Part shown: in pieces, positions 31,603 to 40,610 of the stretch
Layout: the number at the start of each line of letters is the position of its first letter
Position numbering within the stretch: position 1 is the first letter of the stretch
Assembly: GCF_000803065.1 (NCBI RefSeq)
Contig: NZ_JSXI01000059.1
Span: forward strand, 62,001-126,000
Source of the DNA: Sphingomonas sp. ERG5
GTDB taxonomy: Bacteria > Pseudomonadota > Alphaproteobacteria > Sphingomonadales > Sphingomonadaceae
Direction: 5' to 3'
DNA length: 64,000 bases
Notes under the pieces: model-generated
Told to the model about the DNA's origin: nothing
The model's database searches: none
The model's input: the letters and a program-made list of their open reading frames with translations, nothing else
Position numbers and translations under genes: made by a program

Positions 31603-33171
31603 TCAAACAGGAGTACGACGCAGCAAGGCGCGCAGATCGGCGAGGCGATAGGCGCGCAATAGGAAGCAGGCGACCGCGTAGACCAGCCCGCCGGTGCCGA
31701 CCAGTATGAACATGGCCACCCAGCGCGTCAGGCTCGCGCCCGTGGTGTAGGGCGTGAACAGATCGTCGAGGAAATACATCGCCACGCCCATGATCAGCGC
31801 CGCGCCAAGCAGCCGGACCGCGCGGTGGCGCAGCCGCAGGTCGGCGATGAAATGCCCGCGCTTCTTCAGTGTCAGATAGAGCAGCACGACATTGACGCAG
31901 CTCGCCAGCGCGGTGGCGAGAGGGGGGCCGAGATGCTTGAGCGGCACGATGAAGGCGAGGTTGAGGATCAGGTTGATGGCGATCGAGATGGTCGCAAAGC
32001 GCACCGGCGTCTTGGTGTCGGAGCGGGCATAGAAGCCGGGGGTCAGCACCTTGACCAGGATATAGGCGGGCAGGCCGACCGAGAAAGCGGCGAGTGCGCC
32101 GGCGGTGGCCAGCGTGTCGGCGCTGGTAAATTTGCCGTGCTGGAACAACGCCGAAATGATCGGCACGCCGCACACGATCAGTGCGACCGTTGCGGGCAGG
32201 GTGAAGAACAGCGCCAGCTCCATGCCGCGATTCTGCGTTTCCATCGCCTCGGTCTCGAGACCCTTGCCGAGCTGGCGCGAGATGGTCGGCAGCAACACGG
32301 TGCCGAGCCCGATGCCGATCAGACCAAGCGGCAGCTGATTCAGCCGGTCGGCATAATAGATGTACGAGACTGACCCTTCCGGCAGCAGGCTGGCGGCGAG
32401 CGCCGTCGAGATGACGAGGTTGATCTGCACCGCGCCCGCCCCGGCGGCGGCGGGCCAGATCAGCGACAGCAGCTTCTTCACATCTGGGTTGAGGCGCGGC
32501 AGCCTCAGGCGCAGCTTCACCCCGCTCGAACGGCACGCCAGCACCAGCCAGAGCAATTGCAGCGCGCCCGAGACGGTGACCGCGATCGCCTGATTGCGCG
32601 CGGTGCCGAGCGGATCGTTCGCATGGAAGAACAGCAAAGCCGCGATCAGCGTCGCGTTGAGCAGGATCGGTGCCGCGGCATTGACCCAGAATTTGTGCAG
32701 CGAATTGAGGATGCCGCCAAGCAGCGAGACGAGGCTGATCAGCAGCAGATAGGGAAAGGTGATCCGCGACAATTCGACCGCGAACTCGAATTCGGCCGGC
32801 GAAACGCCGTTGAAGCCGCCCGACAGGGCCCAGGTGACGGGGTAGGCGGCGAGCTCCATCACGATCGTCATGACGATCAGGATCGGGAGCAGCACCGACA
32901 GTGCGTCCTCGGCAAAGGACACGCCCTTGACCAGGCTGCCCTCCTCATCCTCCGCCATCTTGCGGTTGAACATCGGGATGAACGCGGCGGAAAACGCGCC
33001 CTCGGCGAAGAGGGCGCGGAACATGTTGGGCAGGCGGAAGGCGATCAGGAATGCATCCGACGCAAAGCTCGCGCCGATGAAGCGCGCGAACAGCGAGTCG
33101 CGGACCAGCCCGAGCACCCGGCTGGCCAGCGTCAGCCCGCCGACCGATCCGAGTGCACGGGTAAGGTTCAT
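31603..33171 (-). CDS. murJ: Lipid II flippase MurJ
   Basis: The 522-residue protein has about fourteen membrane segments and the MurJ/MviN N-terminus LGSVGGLTLASRVLGLVRDS, with FRLPNMFRALFAEGAFSAAF immediately after. These arginine-bearing segments line the cavity that moves lipid II to the periplasm for peptidoglycan synthesis. secB lies 24 bp upstream and trpS 16 bp downstream on the same strand. Length is typical. Confidence 0.95.
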   Translation of the reverse strand: MNLTRALGSVGGLTLASRVLGLVRDSLFARFIGASFASDAFLIAFRLPNMFRALFAEGAFSAAFIPMFNRKMAEDEEGSLVKGVSFAEDALSVLLPILIVMTIVMELAAYPVTWALSGGFNGVSPAEFEFAVELSRITFPYLLLISLVSLLGGILNSLHKFWVNAAAPILLNATLIAALLFFHANDPLGTARNQAIAVTVSGALQLLWLVLACRSSGVKLRLRLPRLNPDVKKLLSLIWPAAAGAGAVQINLVISTALAASLLPEGSVSYIYYADRLNQLPLGLIGIGLGTVLLPTISRQLGKGLETEAMETQNRGMELALFFTLPATVALIVCGVPIISALFQHGKFTSADTLATAGALAAFSVGLPAYILVKVLTPGFYARSDTKTPVRFATISIAINLILNLAFIVPLKHLGPPLATALASCVNVVLLYLTLKKRGHFIADLRLRHRAVRLLGAALIMGVAMYFLDDLFTPYTTGASLTRWVAMFILVGTGGLVYAVACFLLRAYRLADLRALLRRTPV

Positions 33172-33195
33172 GTCAGTCGTTCCCGTGCCGGCCGA

Positions 33196-33708
33196 TCAGG
33201 CCGTGCCGGTTTCCCCGGTGGTGACCGCGGGCTGGCCCTCGGCGAGCGCCTGCTGCTGGTACAGCGCGGCGAAGTCGATCGGCTCGAGCAGCAGCGGCGG
33301 GAAGCCACCGTCGCGGATCGCGTCGGCGAGCACGCGGCGCGCGAAGGGGAAGATCAGGCGCGGCGCTTCGCCGAGCAGGAAGGGCTGGATATGCTCGGCC
33401 GGCACGTTGCGGATGCCGAAGAGGCCGGCATAAGCCAGCTCGGCAATGAACGCGACCTGGCCATCGGCTTCGGCGCGGACGTCGATGCGCAGCACGACTT
33501 CATGCACATCGTCGCCGACCTGGCCCGATCCGATGTTGAACTGGACGTCGATCTGCGGCTGGGCCGGGTTCTGATAGACGGCCGGCGCGTTCGGATTCTC
33601 GAACGACAGGTCTTTCACATATTGTGAAATAAGGCCGATCGCGGGCGCGGTGTCCTCACCATTGGCATAAGGCTCGCCGCCGTTCGCACCCTTGTCCTGT
33701 TCGTCCAT
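33196..33708 (-). CDS. secB: Protein-export chaperone SecB
   Basis: The 170-residue acidic protein has ISQYVKDLSFENPNAP, the family signature near the N-terminus, and LGEAPRLIFPFARRVLADAI, the conserved helix region. SecB forms tetramers that keep preproteins unfolded and deliver them to SecA. The N-terminal acidic, asparagine-rich leader (DEQDKGANGG) is usual for alphaproteobacterial SecB. It is divergent from the Tim44-domain gene, a common pairing in this group. Confidence 0.95.
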   Translation of the reverse strand: MDEQDKGANGGEPYANGEDTAPAIGLISQYVKDLSFENPNAPAVYQNPAQPQIDVQFNIGSGQVGDDVHEVVLRIDVRAEADGQVAFIAELAYAGLFGIRNVPAEHIQPFLLGEAPRLIFPFARRVLADAIRDGGFPPLLLEPIDFAALYQQQALAEGQPAVTTGETGTA

Positions 33709-33911
33709 CGAAACTCGATCCTCTTGTATCCGTAAAGAATTTGGCCTCCGCGTCCGATACCCTATCGCCGCGTGCCAGTCGGGCGCGACTAGCAGGGGGC
33801 GACGGGTTGTTCAACGGGGGCGATATGTGCTTATCGCTGCCGCACGCGCATCATTTGAAACATTCGCGCGTTGCGCCTATGTAGATCATTAGCCGAATAT
33901 CGGAGACTTGG

Positions 33912-34556
33912 GTGTTTTACGTTGTTCTTCTCGCGATGGTGGCCGGTTTTCTGGCGCTGCGCCTGTACATGGTTCTGGGCAAACGGACGGGCCATGAGCA
34001 GCCTTTGCCCAAGCCGGCCGAGGACCGTGCGCCGATCACCACACTGCCGCGCCCGATCGAGGCTGCGCCCGAACCCCGTGAGCTGGTCAATCGCAATATC
34101 GACCCCAAGGCCGAAGCCGGCCTGCGCGCGATCGTTCATGCGGAGCCGAGCTTCGATGTCGGCCAGTTCGTCGAAGGTGCGCAGAGCGCCTATCGCATGA
34201 TCCTGGAGGCCTATTGGAAGGGCGACGAGGAATCGCTCGACTGGCTGGTCGAGGATGACGTGAAGCAGGCCTTTGTTGACGCGATCACAGCGCGCAGTGA
34301 GGCGGGGCATGTGCTCGACAATCGGCTCGTATCGATCGAGCGTGCGATCATCGCCGATGCTGCGCTTGATGGCCGCAATGCCCGAATCACGGTGCGCTTC
34401 GATGCCGATATCGCCGCGGTGACGCGCGATGCCGAGGGCAATCTCGTCGCCGGATCGATGAGTGACGCGGTTGAGACGCATGATGTGTGGACCTTCGCCC
34501 GGACGCTGAAGAGCAGCGATCCGAACTGGAAGCTCGCCGACACCGACGAAGCCTGA
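33912..34556 (+). CDS. Tim44-domain membrane-anchored protein
   Basis: This 214-residue protein begins with a single membrane segment (MFYVVLLAMVAGFLALRLYM), then a proline-rich linker, then a Tim44-like domain from about residue 75 (FVEGAQSAYRMILEAYWKGD to the C-terminus). Alphaproteobacterial homologues (TimA) resemble the mitochondrial Tim44 domain and are thought to help inner-membrane or secretion steps. The start is GTG at 33912 with GGAGA upstream. It is divergent from secB and followed by mltA after 24 bp, which fits a cell-envelope group. Confidence 0.85.
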   Translation: MFYVVLLAMVAGFLALRLYMVLGKRTGHEQPLPKPAEDRAPITTLPRPIEAAPEPRELVNRNIDPKAEAGLRAIVHAEPSFDVGQFVEGAQSAYRMILEAYWKGDEESLDWLVEDDVKQAFVDAITARSEAGHVLDNRLVSIERAIIADAALDGRNARITVRFDADIAAVTRDAEGNLVAGSMSDAVETHDVWTFARTLKSSDPNWKLADTDEA

Positions 34557-34580
34557 CGTTTTTTGACCGGAGGAATGGGT

Positions 34581-35816
34581 ATGCGCCGCTGGGGGGTGGT
34601 CGCGCTGGCACTGATGCTGGGCGCGTGCGGCGGTGGCGTGGTACCGCACCCGTCCAATCCGTCATCCTATGAGCCGCCGGTGCGCAAGCCGGTCGCGGCC
34701 AGGCCGATCGCGCCGACTGTTGTGGTGCCGCCGACCGGCGCGGCGACTGCCGCCGCCGCCGGCGTGGTGGCAGGTCCGCCAGTCTATTCGCTGCCGATCA
34801 CCGATGCGCAGGCGACGCGCGCGCTCGCCGCATTTCGCCTGAGTTGCCCCTCGCTGGTCAGGCGCGCCGACACGTCCGGCCTGACGCGCGGTACCGATTG
34901 GCAGCCGGCATGCAGTGCGGCCGCCGCAGCGCGTGGTGGCGACGCGCGGGCATTTTTCGCGCAATGGTTCGAAAGCGTTCAGGTTGGCGACGGCCGCGCG
35001 TTTGCGACCGGCTATTACGAACCGGAGATCGCCGGGTCGCGCGACCGGCGCGGCGGTTATGAAGTACCCATCTATGGCCGGCCCAGCGACTTGATCGAAG
35101 CGGATCTCGGGCAGTTCAGCGATGACCTGAAGGGCAAGAAGATCCGTGGACGGATCGATCGCAATGCCCTGGTGCCCTATTTCGACCGCAAGCAGATCGA
35201 GGAAGGTGCGCTGACTGGCCGTGCGCCGATCATCGCCTGGGCCGCCGACCCGGTGGAAATCTTCTTCCTGCAGATCCAGGGGTCGGGGCGCCTGAAACTG
35301 CCTGACGGTTCGATCATGCGGATCGGCTATGATACCCAGAATGGGCGTACCTATACCGGCATCGGCGCGCTGATGAAGGAACGCGGCCTGCTCAAGCCCG
35401 GCCAGACATCGATGCAGGGCATCGTCGCGTGGCTGCATGACAATCCCGTGCAAGGCCGGGACATCATGCGCGAGAACAAGAGCTTCGTGTTCTTCCGCGA
35501 ACAGAATGGTCCGCCGCTCGGCGCACTTGGCCTGGCGGTGACCGGGCAAGTCAGTGCGGCGGCTGATCCCAAGTTCATCCCGCTGGGCGCCCCCGTGTTC
35601 CTCTCGGCCGACCGTACCGACGCGACTGGTCTGTGGGTGGCGCAGGACACCGGAGGCGCGATCCGGGGCGCCAATCGGATCGACACTTTCTGGGGCGCGG
35701 GCAGCAATGCGCGCGCGACCGCAGGCGGCATGAGTGCGCGGGGCTCCGCTTTCCTGTTGCTGCCGATTGGCACGCTCGACCGCCTTTCGGCGGAGAAGGC
35801 AGCGACGGTCCGTTGA
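34581..35816 (+). CDS. mltA: Membrane-bound lytic murein transglycosylase A
   Basis: The 411-residue lipoprotein has a signal peptide ending in the lipobox LMLGAC (Cys about residue 16), a proline/alanine-rich linker, and the MltA domain with FATGYYEPEIAGSRDRRGGY, followed by a 3D domain whose AQDTGGAIRGANRIDTFWG segment bears the catalytic Asp. It cleaves peptidoglycan to 1,6-anhydromuropeptides. GGAGG lies seven bases before the ATG at 34581, so that start is chosen over the TTG and ATG codons just upstream. The Smr gene follows at once. Confidence 0.93.
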   Translation: MRRWGVVALALMLGACGGGVVPHPSNPSSYEPPVRKPVAARPIAPTVVVPPTGAATAAAAGVVAGPPVYSLPITDAQATRALAAFRLSCPSLVRRADTSGLTRGTDWQPACSAAAAARGGDARAFFAQWFESVQVGDGRAFATGYYEPEIAGSRDRRGGYEVPIYGRPSDLIEADLGQFSDDLKGKKIRGRIDRNALVPYFDRKQIEEGALTGRAPIIAWAADPVEIFFLQIQGSGRLKLPDGSIMRIGYDTQNGRTYTGIGALMKERGLLKPGQTSMQGIVAWLHDNPVQGRDIMRENKSFVFFREQNGPPLGALGLAVTGQVSAAADPKFIPLGAPVFLSADRTDATGLWVAQDTGGAIRGANRIDTFWGAGSNARATAGGMSARGSAFLLLPIGTLDRLSAEKAATVR

Positions 35817-35817
35817 G

Positions 35818-36441
35818 GTGGTGGATCGGCCTCTAACCCCCGACGAGGCCGCGCTGTGGGCGCGAGTGCTCGAAACCGTCCGGCCGATGCGCGTGGTGAA
35901 GCCGAAACCTGCTCTCGCCGTTGCGGGAGCAGGTGCTGAGAAGGGCCCCAAGCCCAGAACCGCGCCGCCACCACCAGCCAAGCTGCCGAAGATCCGGAAA
36001 ACCCTTCCGCTCCCGCAACCGCAAATGCCGCCTGCCAAGCCTCTTCCCCGGAAGGAAGTGAACAAGGAGCATGCCACGCTCGATGGCAGTTGGGACCGTC
36101 AGCTGTCGCGCGGGGTGATTTCGCCCGATCGCACGATCGATCTGCACGGCCATAATCTGTCCACCGCCTATGCCACGCTCGATACCGCGCTCGACCGGGC
36201 GATCCGCGATGGTGCCCGGGTAATCCTGCTCGTCACCGGCAAGCCACCGCGTCCCGAAAGCGAGCGGCCCCATGCGCGCGGTGCGATCCGGGCGGCGATC
36301 GGCGACTGGCTGGCGGGGTCGCGGCATTCGTCGTCGATCGCTGCCGTACGCGGTGCGCATCCGCGCCATGGCGGCACCGGCGCGCTCTATATCGTCCTGC
36401 GAAAAGCGGCGCCGGGGCCGGGTACCACCAGAAAAAATTAA
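35818..36441 (+). CDS. Smr/MutS2-domain protein
   Basis: The 207-residue protein has a low-complexity, proline- and lysine-rich N-terminal half and a C-terminal Smr domain (about residues 95-200) with TIDLHGHNLSTAYATLDTAL, ARVILLVTGKPPR, and AHPRHGGTGALYIVLRK. The DLHG and HGGTGA motifs are diagnostic. Smr domains are often nucleases or RNA/DNA-binding. Two adjacent GTG codons (35818 and 35821) follow the mltA stop and either could start translation. The gene is probably cotranscribed with mltA. Confidence 0.86.
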   Translation: MVDRPLTPDEAALWARVLETVRPMRVVKPKPALAVAGAGAEKGPKPRTAPPPPAKLPKIRKTLPLPQPQMPPAKPLPRKEVNKEHATLDGSWDRQLSRGVISPDRTIDLHGHNLSTAYATLDTALDRAIRDGARVILLVTGKPPRPESERPHARGAIRAAIGDWLAGSRHSSSIAAVRGAHPRHGGTGALYIVLRKAAPGPGTTRKN

Positions 36442-36511
36442 CCTCTCGCGTCCAATGTTCGTTTTTGGACCGGAATGGCCGGATTGATACGGCAGGGGAC
36501 CCGTAATCGCG

Positions 36512-38188
36512 ATGGAGGGCGTATCGCTGAAGAGTCGCGCCATCGCGTTTGCGATGTGCGCCGGCGCGGTCGCGTTCATTCTCGCGCTCGTCGCGACATC
36601 CAATGGCACGATCGATATCGGCAATGTCGCACGCGCGCTGATCCCGGCGATAGTCTGCGCGGTAATGTGCTGGGCATCGGCGGAGCGGGCGATATCGGCC
36701 ACGGCATCAGCAATCGATTCCGCCATCGCGCGGCTGACGCGCGCGGCTCATGGCGATCTCGATGGCGAAATCCCTGCGGAAATCGCTGAAAATGTCCCAC
36801 AATTGGCCAGTGCGATGCGCGGCCTGTTTCAGCAGTTGAGTTGCAATCTGGAAAGTGTCCATCGTCTGGCGATGTTCGACCCGGTAACCGCGCTGCCCAA
36901 TCGCACCAATTTCCGCCGCACCTGCGAGCGGATGCTCGCCGACATGCCGCAGGAGGTTCATGCCGCGCTGTTCTTCATCGATCTCGACCGGTTCAAGGTG
37001 GTCAATGACACGATGGGCCATGCGATGGGCGATATGCTGCTTGGCATGGTCGCCAACCGCCTGCGCGCTGTCGCCGATCGGGTGGTGAGCGAGACCGGAG
37101 CGACCCAGCCGCTGATCGGCCGGCTGGCAGGCGATGAATTCACCATGTTCTTTCGCGACTTGCGCGATCCCGCCGACGCCGCGCGGATCGGTCGTGGCAT
37201 CCTGTTTGCCCTGGCCGAACCATTCGACCTTTCGGGCACCGATGTCGAGATCGGCGCATCGATTGGTATCGCGATGCGGCCCGAGCATGGCGTCAACCTG
37301 ACCGACCTGATGCGTGCCGCCGATGCGGCCATGTACCACGCCAAGGCCAATGGCCGTGGCCGGGTGGAATATTTCAGTGCTGCGCTGGCCGAGGAAATCG
37401 CCGACCGCGCGCAGCTTGAAAGCGACTTGCGCGAGGCGATCGACCAGAACCAGTTCACTTTGGTCTTCCAGCCGCAGATCAGCTTGCCGGGGGGCCGGAT
37501 CGTCGCCGCCGAAGCCTTGATCCGCTGGCGCCATCCCCGCGACGGATTGAGGTTGCCGGGCACCTTCATCAAGCGTGCCGAGGAAACCGGGCTGATCGTG
37601 GAGATCGGCGAATGGGTCATCGCGACGGTTGCCGATACGATCGCGCGCTGGGGCAAGATGGGTATCGAGCAGCGCCTGGCGATCAACATCTCGCCGCGCC
37701 AGCTTGACCACGCCGCGTTCTTCCGTCGGCTGCGCGCGGCGATGAAGGCAGCGAACGCGCCGGCACATCTGCTCGAACTCGAGATCACCGAGACGCTGGC
37801 GATGCATTGCAGCGGCGACGTGGTCGAGGCGATCGCGCAATTGCGTGCCGATGGCGCAACCATCTCGATCGACGATTTCGGCACCGGCTATTCCAATCTC
37901 GCGCGGTTGCGCGATTTACCGGTCGACCGGGTCAAGCTCGACCGCAGCCTGATCGAGCAGATTGCCGACAGCAATGAGGCGCGCACGATTGCCCATGCCG
38001 TGATCGGCCTGATCCATGGGCTTGGTTGCGAAGCGGTGGGCGAGGGGATCGAGACCCAGGCACAGGCCGATGTGCTGCGCGTGATCGGCTGCGACGTGAT
38101 CCAGGGCTATGCCATTGCGCTGCCGATGGACGAAGAAGCGTTCATCGCCTGGTCGCGCACCGACGAGCGGCGCGCGCTGGCGGGTTAG
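36512..38188 (+). CDS. GGDEF-EAL domain cyclic-di-GMP enzyme
   Basis: This 558-residue protein has two N-terminal membrane segments (about residues 8-28 and 38-58), a HAMP-like linker, a GGDEF domain with LAGDEFTMFF (about residue 210, first Gly replaced by Ala), and an EAL domain with AEALIRWRHP, INISPRQL, LELEITET, SIDDFGTGYSNL and VGEGIET. All EAL metal and catalytic residues I can check are present, so phosphodiesterase activity is likely. The cyclase part may be weak, active or regulatory. Its TAG stop overlaps the TAA of the convergent GNAT gene in TTAG. Confidence 0.9.
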   Translation: MEGVSLKSRAIAFAMCAGAVAFILALVATSNGTIDIGNVARALIPAIVCAVMCWASAERAISATASAIDSAIARLTRAAHGDLDGEIPAEIAENVPQLASAMRGLFQQLSCNLESVHRLAMFDPVTALPNRTNFRRTCERMLADMPQEVHAALFFIDLDRFKVVNDTMGHAMGDMLLGMVANRLRAVADRVVSETGATQPLIGRLAGDEFTMFFRDLRDPADAARIGRGILFALAEPFDLSGTDVEIGASIGIAMRPEHGVNLTDLMRAADAAMYHAKANGRGRVEYFSAALAEEIADRAQLESDLREAIDQNQFTLVFQPQISLPGGRIVAAEALIRWRHPRDGLRLPGTFIKRAEETGLIVEIGEWVIATVADTIARWGKMGIEQRLAINISPRQLDHAAFFRRLRAAMKAANAPAHLLELEITETLAMHCSGDVVEAIAQLRADGATISIDDFGTGYSNLARLRDLPVDRVKLDRSLIEQIADSNEARTIAHAVIGLIHGLGCEAVGEGIETQAQADVLRVIGCDVIQGYAIALPMDEEAFIAWSRTDERRALAG

Positions 38189-38646
38189 TCGACCAGTTTC
38201 CGGTACACGATGAAGCCGCTATTCTCGCCGACCTGATCGTACAGCCGGCGGGCCACCGCATTGTCGTTGTGCGTCTGCCAATAGACCCGCGCGGCGCCGG
38301 CGAGCCGGGCGCGATCATGGACCGCCGCGATCAATGCGCCACCGACGCCCTTGCCGCGCGCCGCCTCGGTCGTGAACAGGTCCTGCAGATAGCAGGTGTC
38401 GGCGATCGACGTGGTGCTGCGGTGGAAGAGATAATGCGTCAGGCCGAGCAACTGTCCGTCGGATTCTGCGACCAGCGCATGGACCGGCTCTTCGGCGTCG
38501 AAGAAGCGTTCCCAGGTCGCCTGGGTAATCTCGGCCGCGAGCGCCGTTGGTCCTGACCGGCCATAAAAGGCGTTATAGCCGTCCCAGAGTGGTAGCCAGG
38601 CAGCGAAATCGTCCCGTGTCACCGGGCGTATGCGGACATCGGTCAT
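38185..38646 (-). CDS. GNAT family N-acetyltransferase
   Basis: The 153-residue protein has IRPVTRDDFAAWLPLWDGY at the N-terminus, a core beta-strand region with DTCYLQDLFTTEAARGKGVG containing the acetyl-CoA binding R/Q-x2-G-x-G/A type motif (ARGKGVGGALI), and YWQTHNDNAVARRLYDQVG. This matches the GNAT acetyltransferase fold. The acceptor substrate is unknown; small-molecule or peptide amines are possible. It is 12 bp from dapE on the same strand and ends convergently with the GGDEF-EAL gene. Confidence 0.87.
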   Translation of the reverse strand: MTDVRIRPVTRDDFAAWLPLWDGYNAFYGRSGPTALAAEITQATWERFFDAEEPVHALVAESDGQLLGLTHYLFHRSTTSIADTCYLQDLFTTEAARGKGVGGALIAAVHDRARLAGAARVYWQTHNDNAVARRLYDQVGENSGFIVYRKLVD

Positions 38647-38658
38647 CTCGATCCTTCC

Positions 38659-39777
38659 CTAGCGAGTCAGTGCCCGCCGAAGTATCTCGGCATAGATTCC
38701 GCTCAACGCCACCAGATCCTCGACCGCCACCGCTTCATCCAGCTTGTGCATCGTCGCATTGAGCAGGCCGAATTCCACCACCGGGCAGAGTTTGGACAGG
38801 AAACGCGCATCGGACGTCCCGCCGGTGGTCGACAGTTCCGGGCGGATGCCGCTCCGTGCCTCGATCGCATCGGCGATCAGGGTCGAGAAATCCCCCGGTA
38901 GGGTCAGGAATGCTTCGCCCGAGATACGCGCGATGAGCTTTCCTTCCGGCGCATGGGTCGCGACGATATGGCCGATCCGTGTGACCAGATCTTCGCCGCG
39001 TTGCAGGTCGTTGAAGCGGATGCTGAGCCGCGCCGAGGCATGGGCGGGAATGACGTTGGTCGCGGGATTGCCGACGGTCACATCGGTCACTTCGATGTTG
39101 GATGGCTGAAACCATTCGCTGCCCTGATCGAGCTCGATCGCGCCGATCTCGGCAAGGATCGCGACCAGCTTCGGGATCGGATTGTCGGCGAGATGGGGAT
39201 AGGCGACATGGCCCTGCTTGCCGGGCACTTCGATCCACATATTGACCGATCCGCGCCGGCCGATCTTGATCATGTCGCCGAGCCGGCTGACGCTGGTCGG
39301 CTCGCCGACCAGGCACAGGTCCGGTTTTAATCCGCGTTCCGCCATGCGTTCGATGATCGCGACGGTGCCATAGGTTGCCGGACCTTCCTCATCGCCGGTG
39401 ATCACCAGGCTGATCGTGCCGTCGATCTCTGCGGGAATGGCCGCGACAAAGGCGGCGATCGCGCCCTTCATATCGACCGCGCCACGCCCGTGGAGCAGGC
39501 CGCCGCGAATCTCGGGCTCGAACGCACCGCTGGTCCAGCCGCTGCCTGGCGGCACGACGTCGAGATGCCCGGCAAAGGCGAAATGCCGGCCGCCCGAACC
39601 CCGCATCGCAAGCAGATTCTCGACCGGCCCGTCGGGTGCCTCGCCGGCGATGAAGCGCTCCACGTCGAACCCCAAGGGGATCAGCGCGGCCTCCAGCACG
39701 TCGAACACGCTGCCGCGCGCGGGCGTCACGCTGTCACAGGCGATGAGTTGTTTGGTCAGCTCTACCGGATCGATCAC
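38659..39777 (-). CDS. dapE: Succinyl-diaminopimelate desuccinylase
   Basis: The 372-residue M20 metallohydrolase has CDSVTPARGSVFDVLEAAL, the metal-binding FAGHLDVVPPGSGW (His, Asp), HGRGAVDMKGAIAAFVAAI (Asp bridging), TGDEEGPATYGT (Glu), and LLNATMHKLDE for the last histidine. It hydrolyses N-succinyl-LL-diaminopimelate in lysine and peptidoglycan precursor synthesis. The GTG at 39777 (protein start MIDPVELTKQL) has GGAGAA upstream, and the longer frame to 40263 runs antisense to the cupin gene. The usual length is about 375. Confidence 0.94.
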   Translation of the reverse strand: MIDPVELTKQLIACDSVTPARGSVFDVLEAALIPLGFDVERFIAGEAPDGPVENLLAMRGSGGRHFAFAGHLDVVPPGSGWTSGAFEPEIRGGLLHGRGAVDMKGAIAAFVAAIPAEIDGTISLVITGDEEGPATYGTVAIIERMAERGLKPDLCLVGEPTSVSRLGDMIKIGRRGSVNMWIEVPGKQGHVAYPHLADNPIPKLVAILAEIGAIELDQGSEWFQPSNIEVTDVTVGNPATNVIPAHASARLSIRFNDLQRGEDLVTRIGHIVATHAPEGKLIARISGEAFLTLPGDFSTLIADAIEARSGIRPELSTTGGTSDARFLSKLCPVVEFGLLNATMHKLDEAVAVEDLVALSGIYAEILRRALTR

Positions 39778-39885
39778 AAAATTCTCCGTTTTCCCGGCAA
39801 GGGCGGGATCGTACTTTTCTTCTGCCGCGGCGCGCGCGAAAGAAGAAGCGCGATTCCCCTTTCGCGGGAATGACGGGAAAATGCG

Positions 39886-40332
39886 ATGCCCAAACTCGAT
39901 CTCGACGCCATCCCGCAGACCAATCGCACGGGTTATCCGCCGCCCTATGCCGATATGGTGCAAGGGCGCTGGTATCGCCGCCTCGGCCTGGCGAGCGGCC
40001 TGACGGACTATGGCGTCAGTCATGTCGTGCTCAAGCCCGGCGCCTGGTCGTCGCAGCGCCACTGGCATGAGGGCGAGGACGAATTCGTCGTGATGATCGC
40101 GGGCGAAGCGGTGCTGGTCGATGACCATGGCGAGCATGCGATGCGCCCCGGTGACTGCGCGGCGTTTCCGAAGGGCGACGGCAATGGCCATGTGCTGCAG
40201 AACCGCAGCGATACCGATTGCGTGTTCGTCGCGGTCGGCCGGCCCAACGCGAGCGATTGCCATTATCCCGATATCGACATGTTCATTGCCAATGGCGGTA
40301 CCTTCACGCGCAAGGACGGAAGCACATTCTGA
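39886..40332 (+). CDS. Cupin-domain protein
   Basis: The 148-residue protein has cupin motif 1 as HWHEGEDEFVVMIAGEAV (His, His, Glu) and motif 2 as PGDCAAFPKGDGNGHVL (final His). These form a double-stranded beta-helix metal site. Such small cupins act as isomerases, oxygenases or regulatory sensors, and nothing here picks one. It is divergent from dapE, 108 bp away, and its stop is followed within 12 bp by repeat copy B. Confidence 0.83.
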   Translation: MPKLDLDAIPQTNRTGYPPPYADMVQGRWYRRLGLASGLTDYGVSHVVLKPGAWSSQRHWHEGEDEFVVMIAGEAVLVDDHGEHAMRPGDCAAFPKGDGNGHVLQNRSDTDCVFVAVGRPNASDCHYPDIDMFIANGGTFTRKDGSTF

Positions 40333-40344
40333 TCAGGCGGTGGC

Positions 40345-40567
40345 AATCCTGTTTTCGACATTTGAGAAAGAGCGCGCCGGTATGAATCCATCCGGCAAAC
40401 GATGACCTGCCCGATCCTGTGTGACGGTTGAATCGCCGCGGATGCCATGGCTGGCAGACAGCGCTGAAGGGGCAGGCGGCGGGAGATATGTTACACCGGA
40501 ATGTAACATATCTCCCGCCGCCATGTTCACGAGAAAATGAGTAATATGATTATATATCAGATAGTTA
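40345..40567 (-). repeat. Dispersed intergenic palindromic repeat, copy B
   Basis: This is the best-formed copy of the family also seen at 17951-18155 and 58568-58772, here in inverted orientation. The palindrome arms at 40475-40495 and 40502-40522 are perfectly complementary over 21 bp, with CCGGAA between them. Beyond the palindrome comes the AT-rich block (ATTATATATCAGATAG), and on the other side the conserved GGTTGAATCG, GAGAAAGAGCGCGCCGG and AATCCTGTTTTCGACA blocks. The last block starts about 12 bp after the cupin stop. The repeat fills the gap before the convergent peptidase gene. Confidence 0.85.
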
Positions 40568-40610
40568 ATGCGAGGCGCCCGGTGCTAAACCCGACCGGGC
40601 TCCGCGCGCC

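Noticed and set aside
30318..31709. Plus-strand open frame of 463 codons across trpS
   Set aside because: It is antisense to a definite trpS and its composition is shadow-like.
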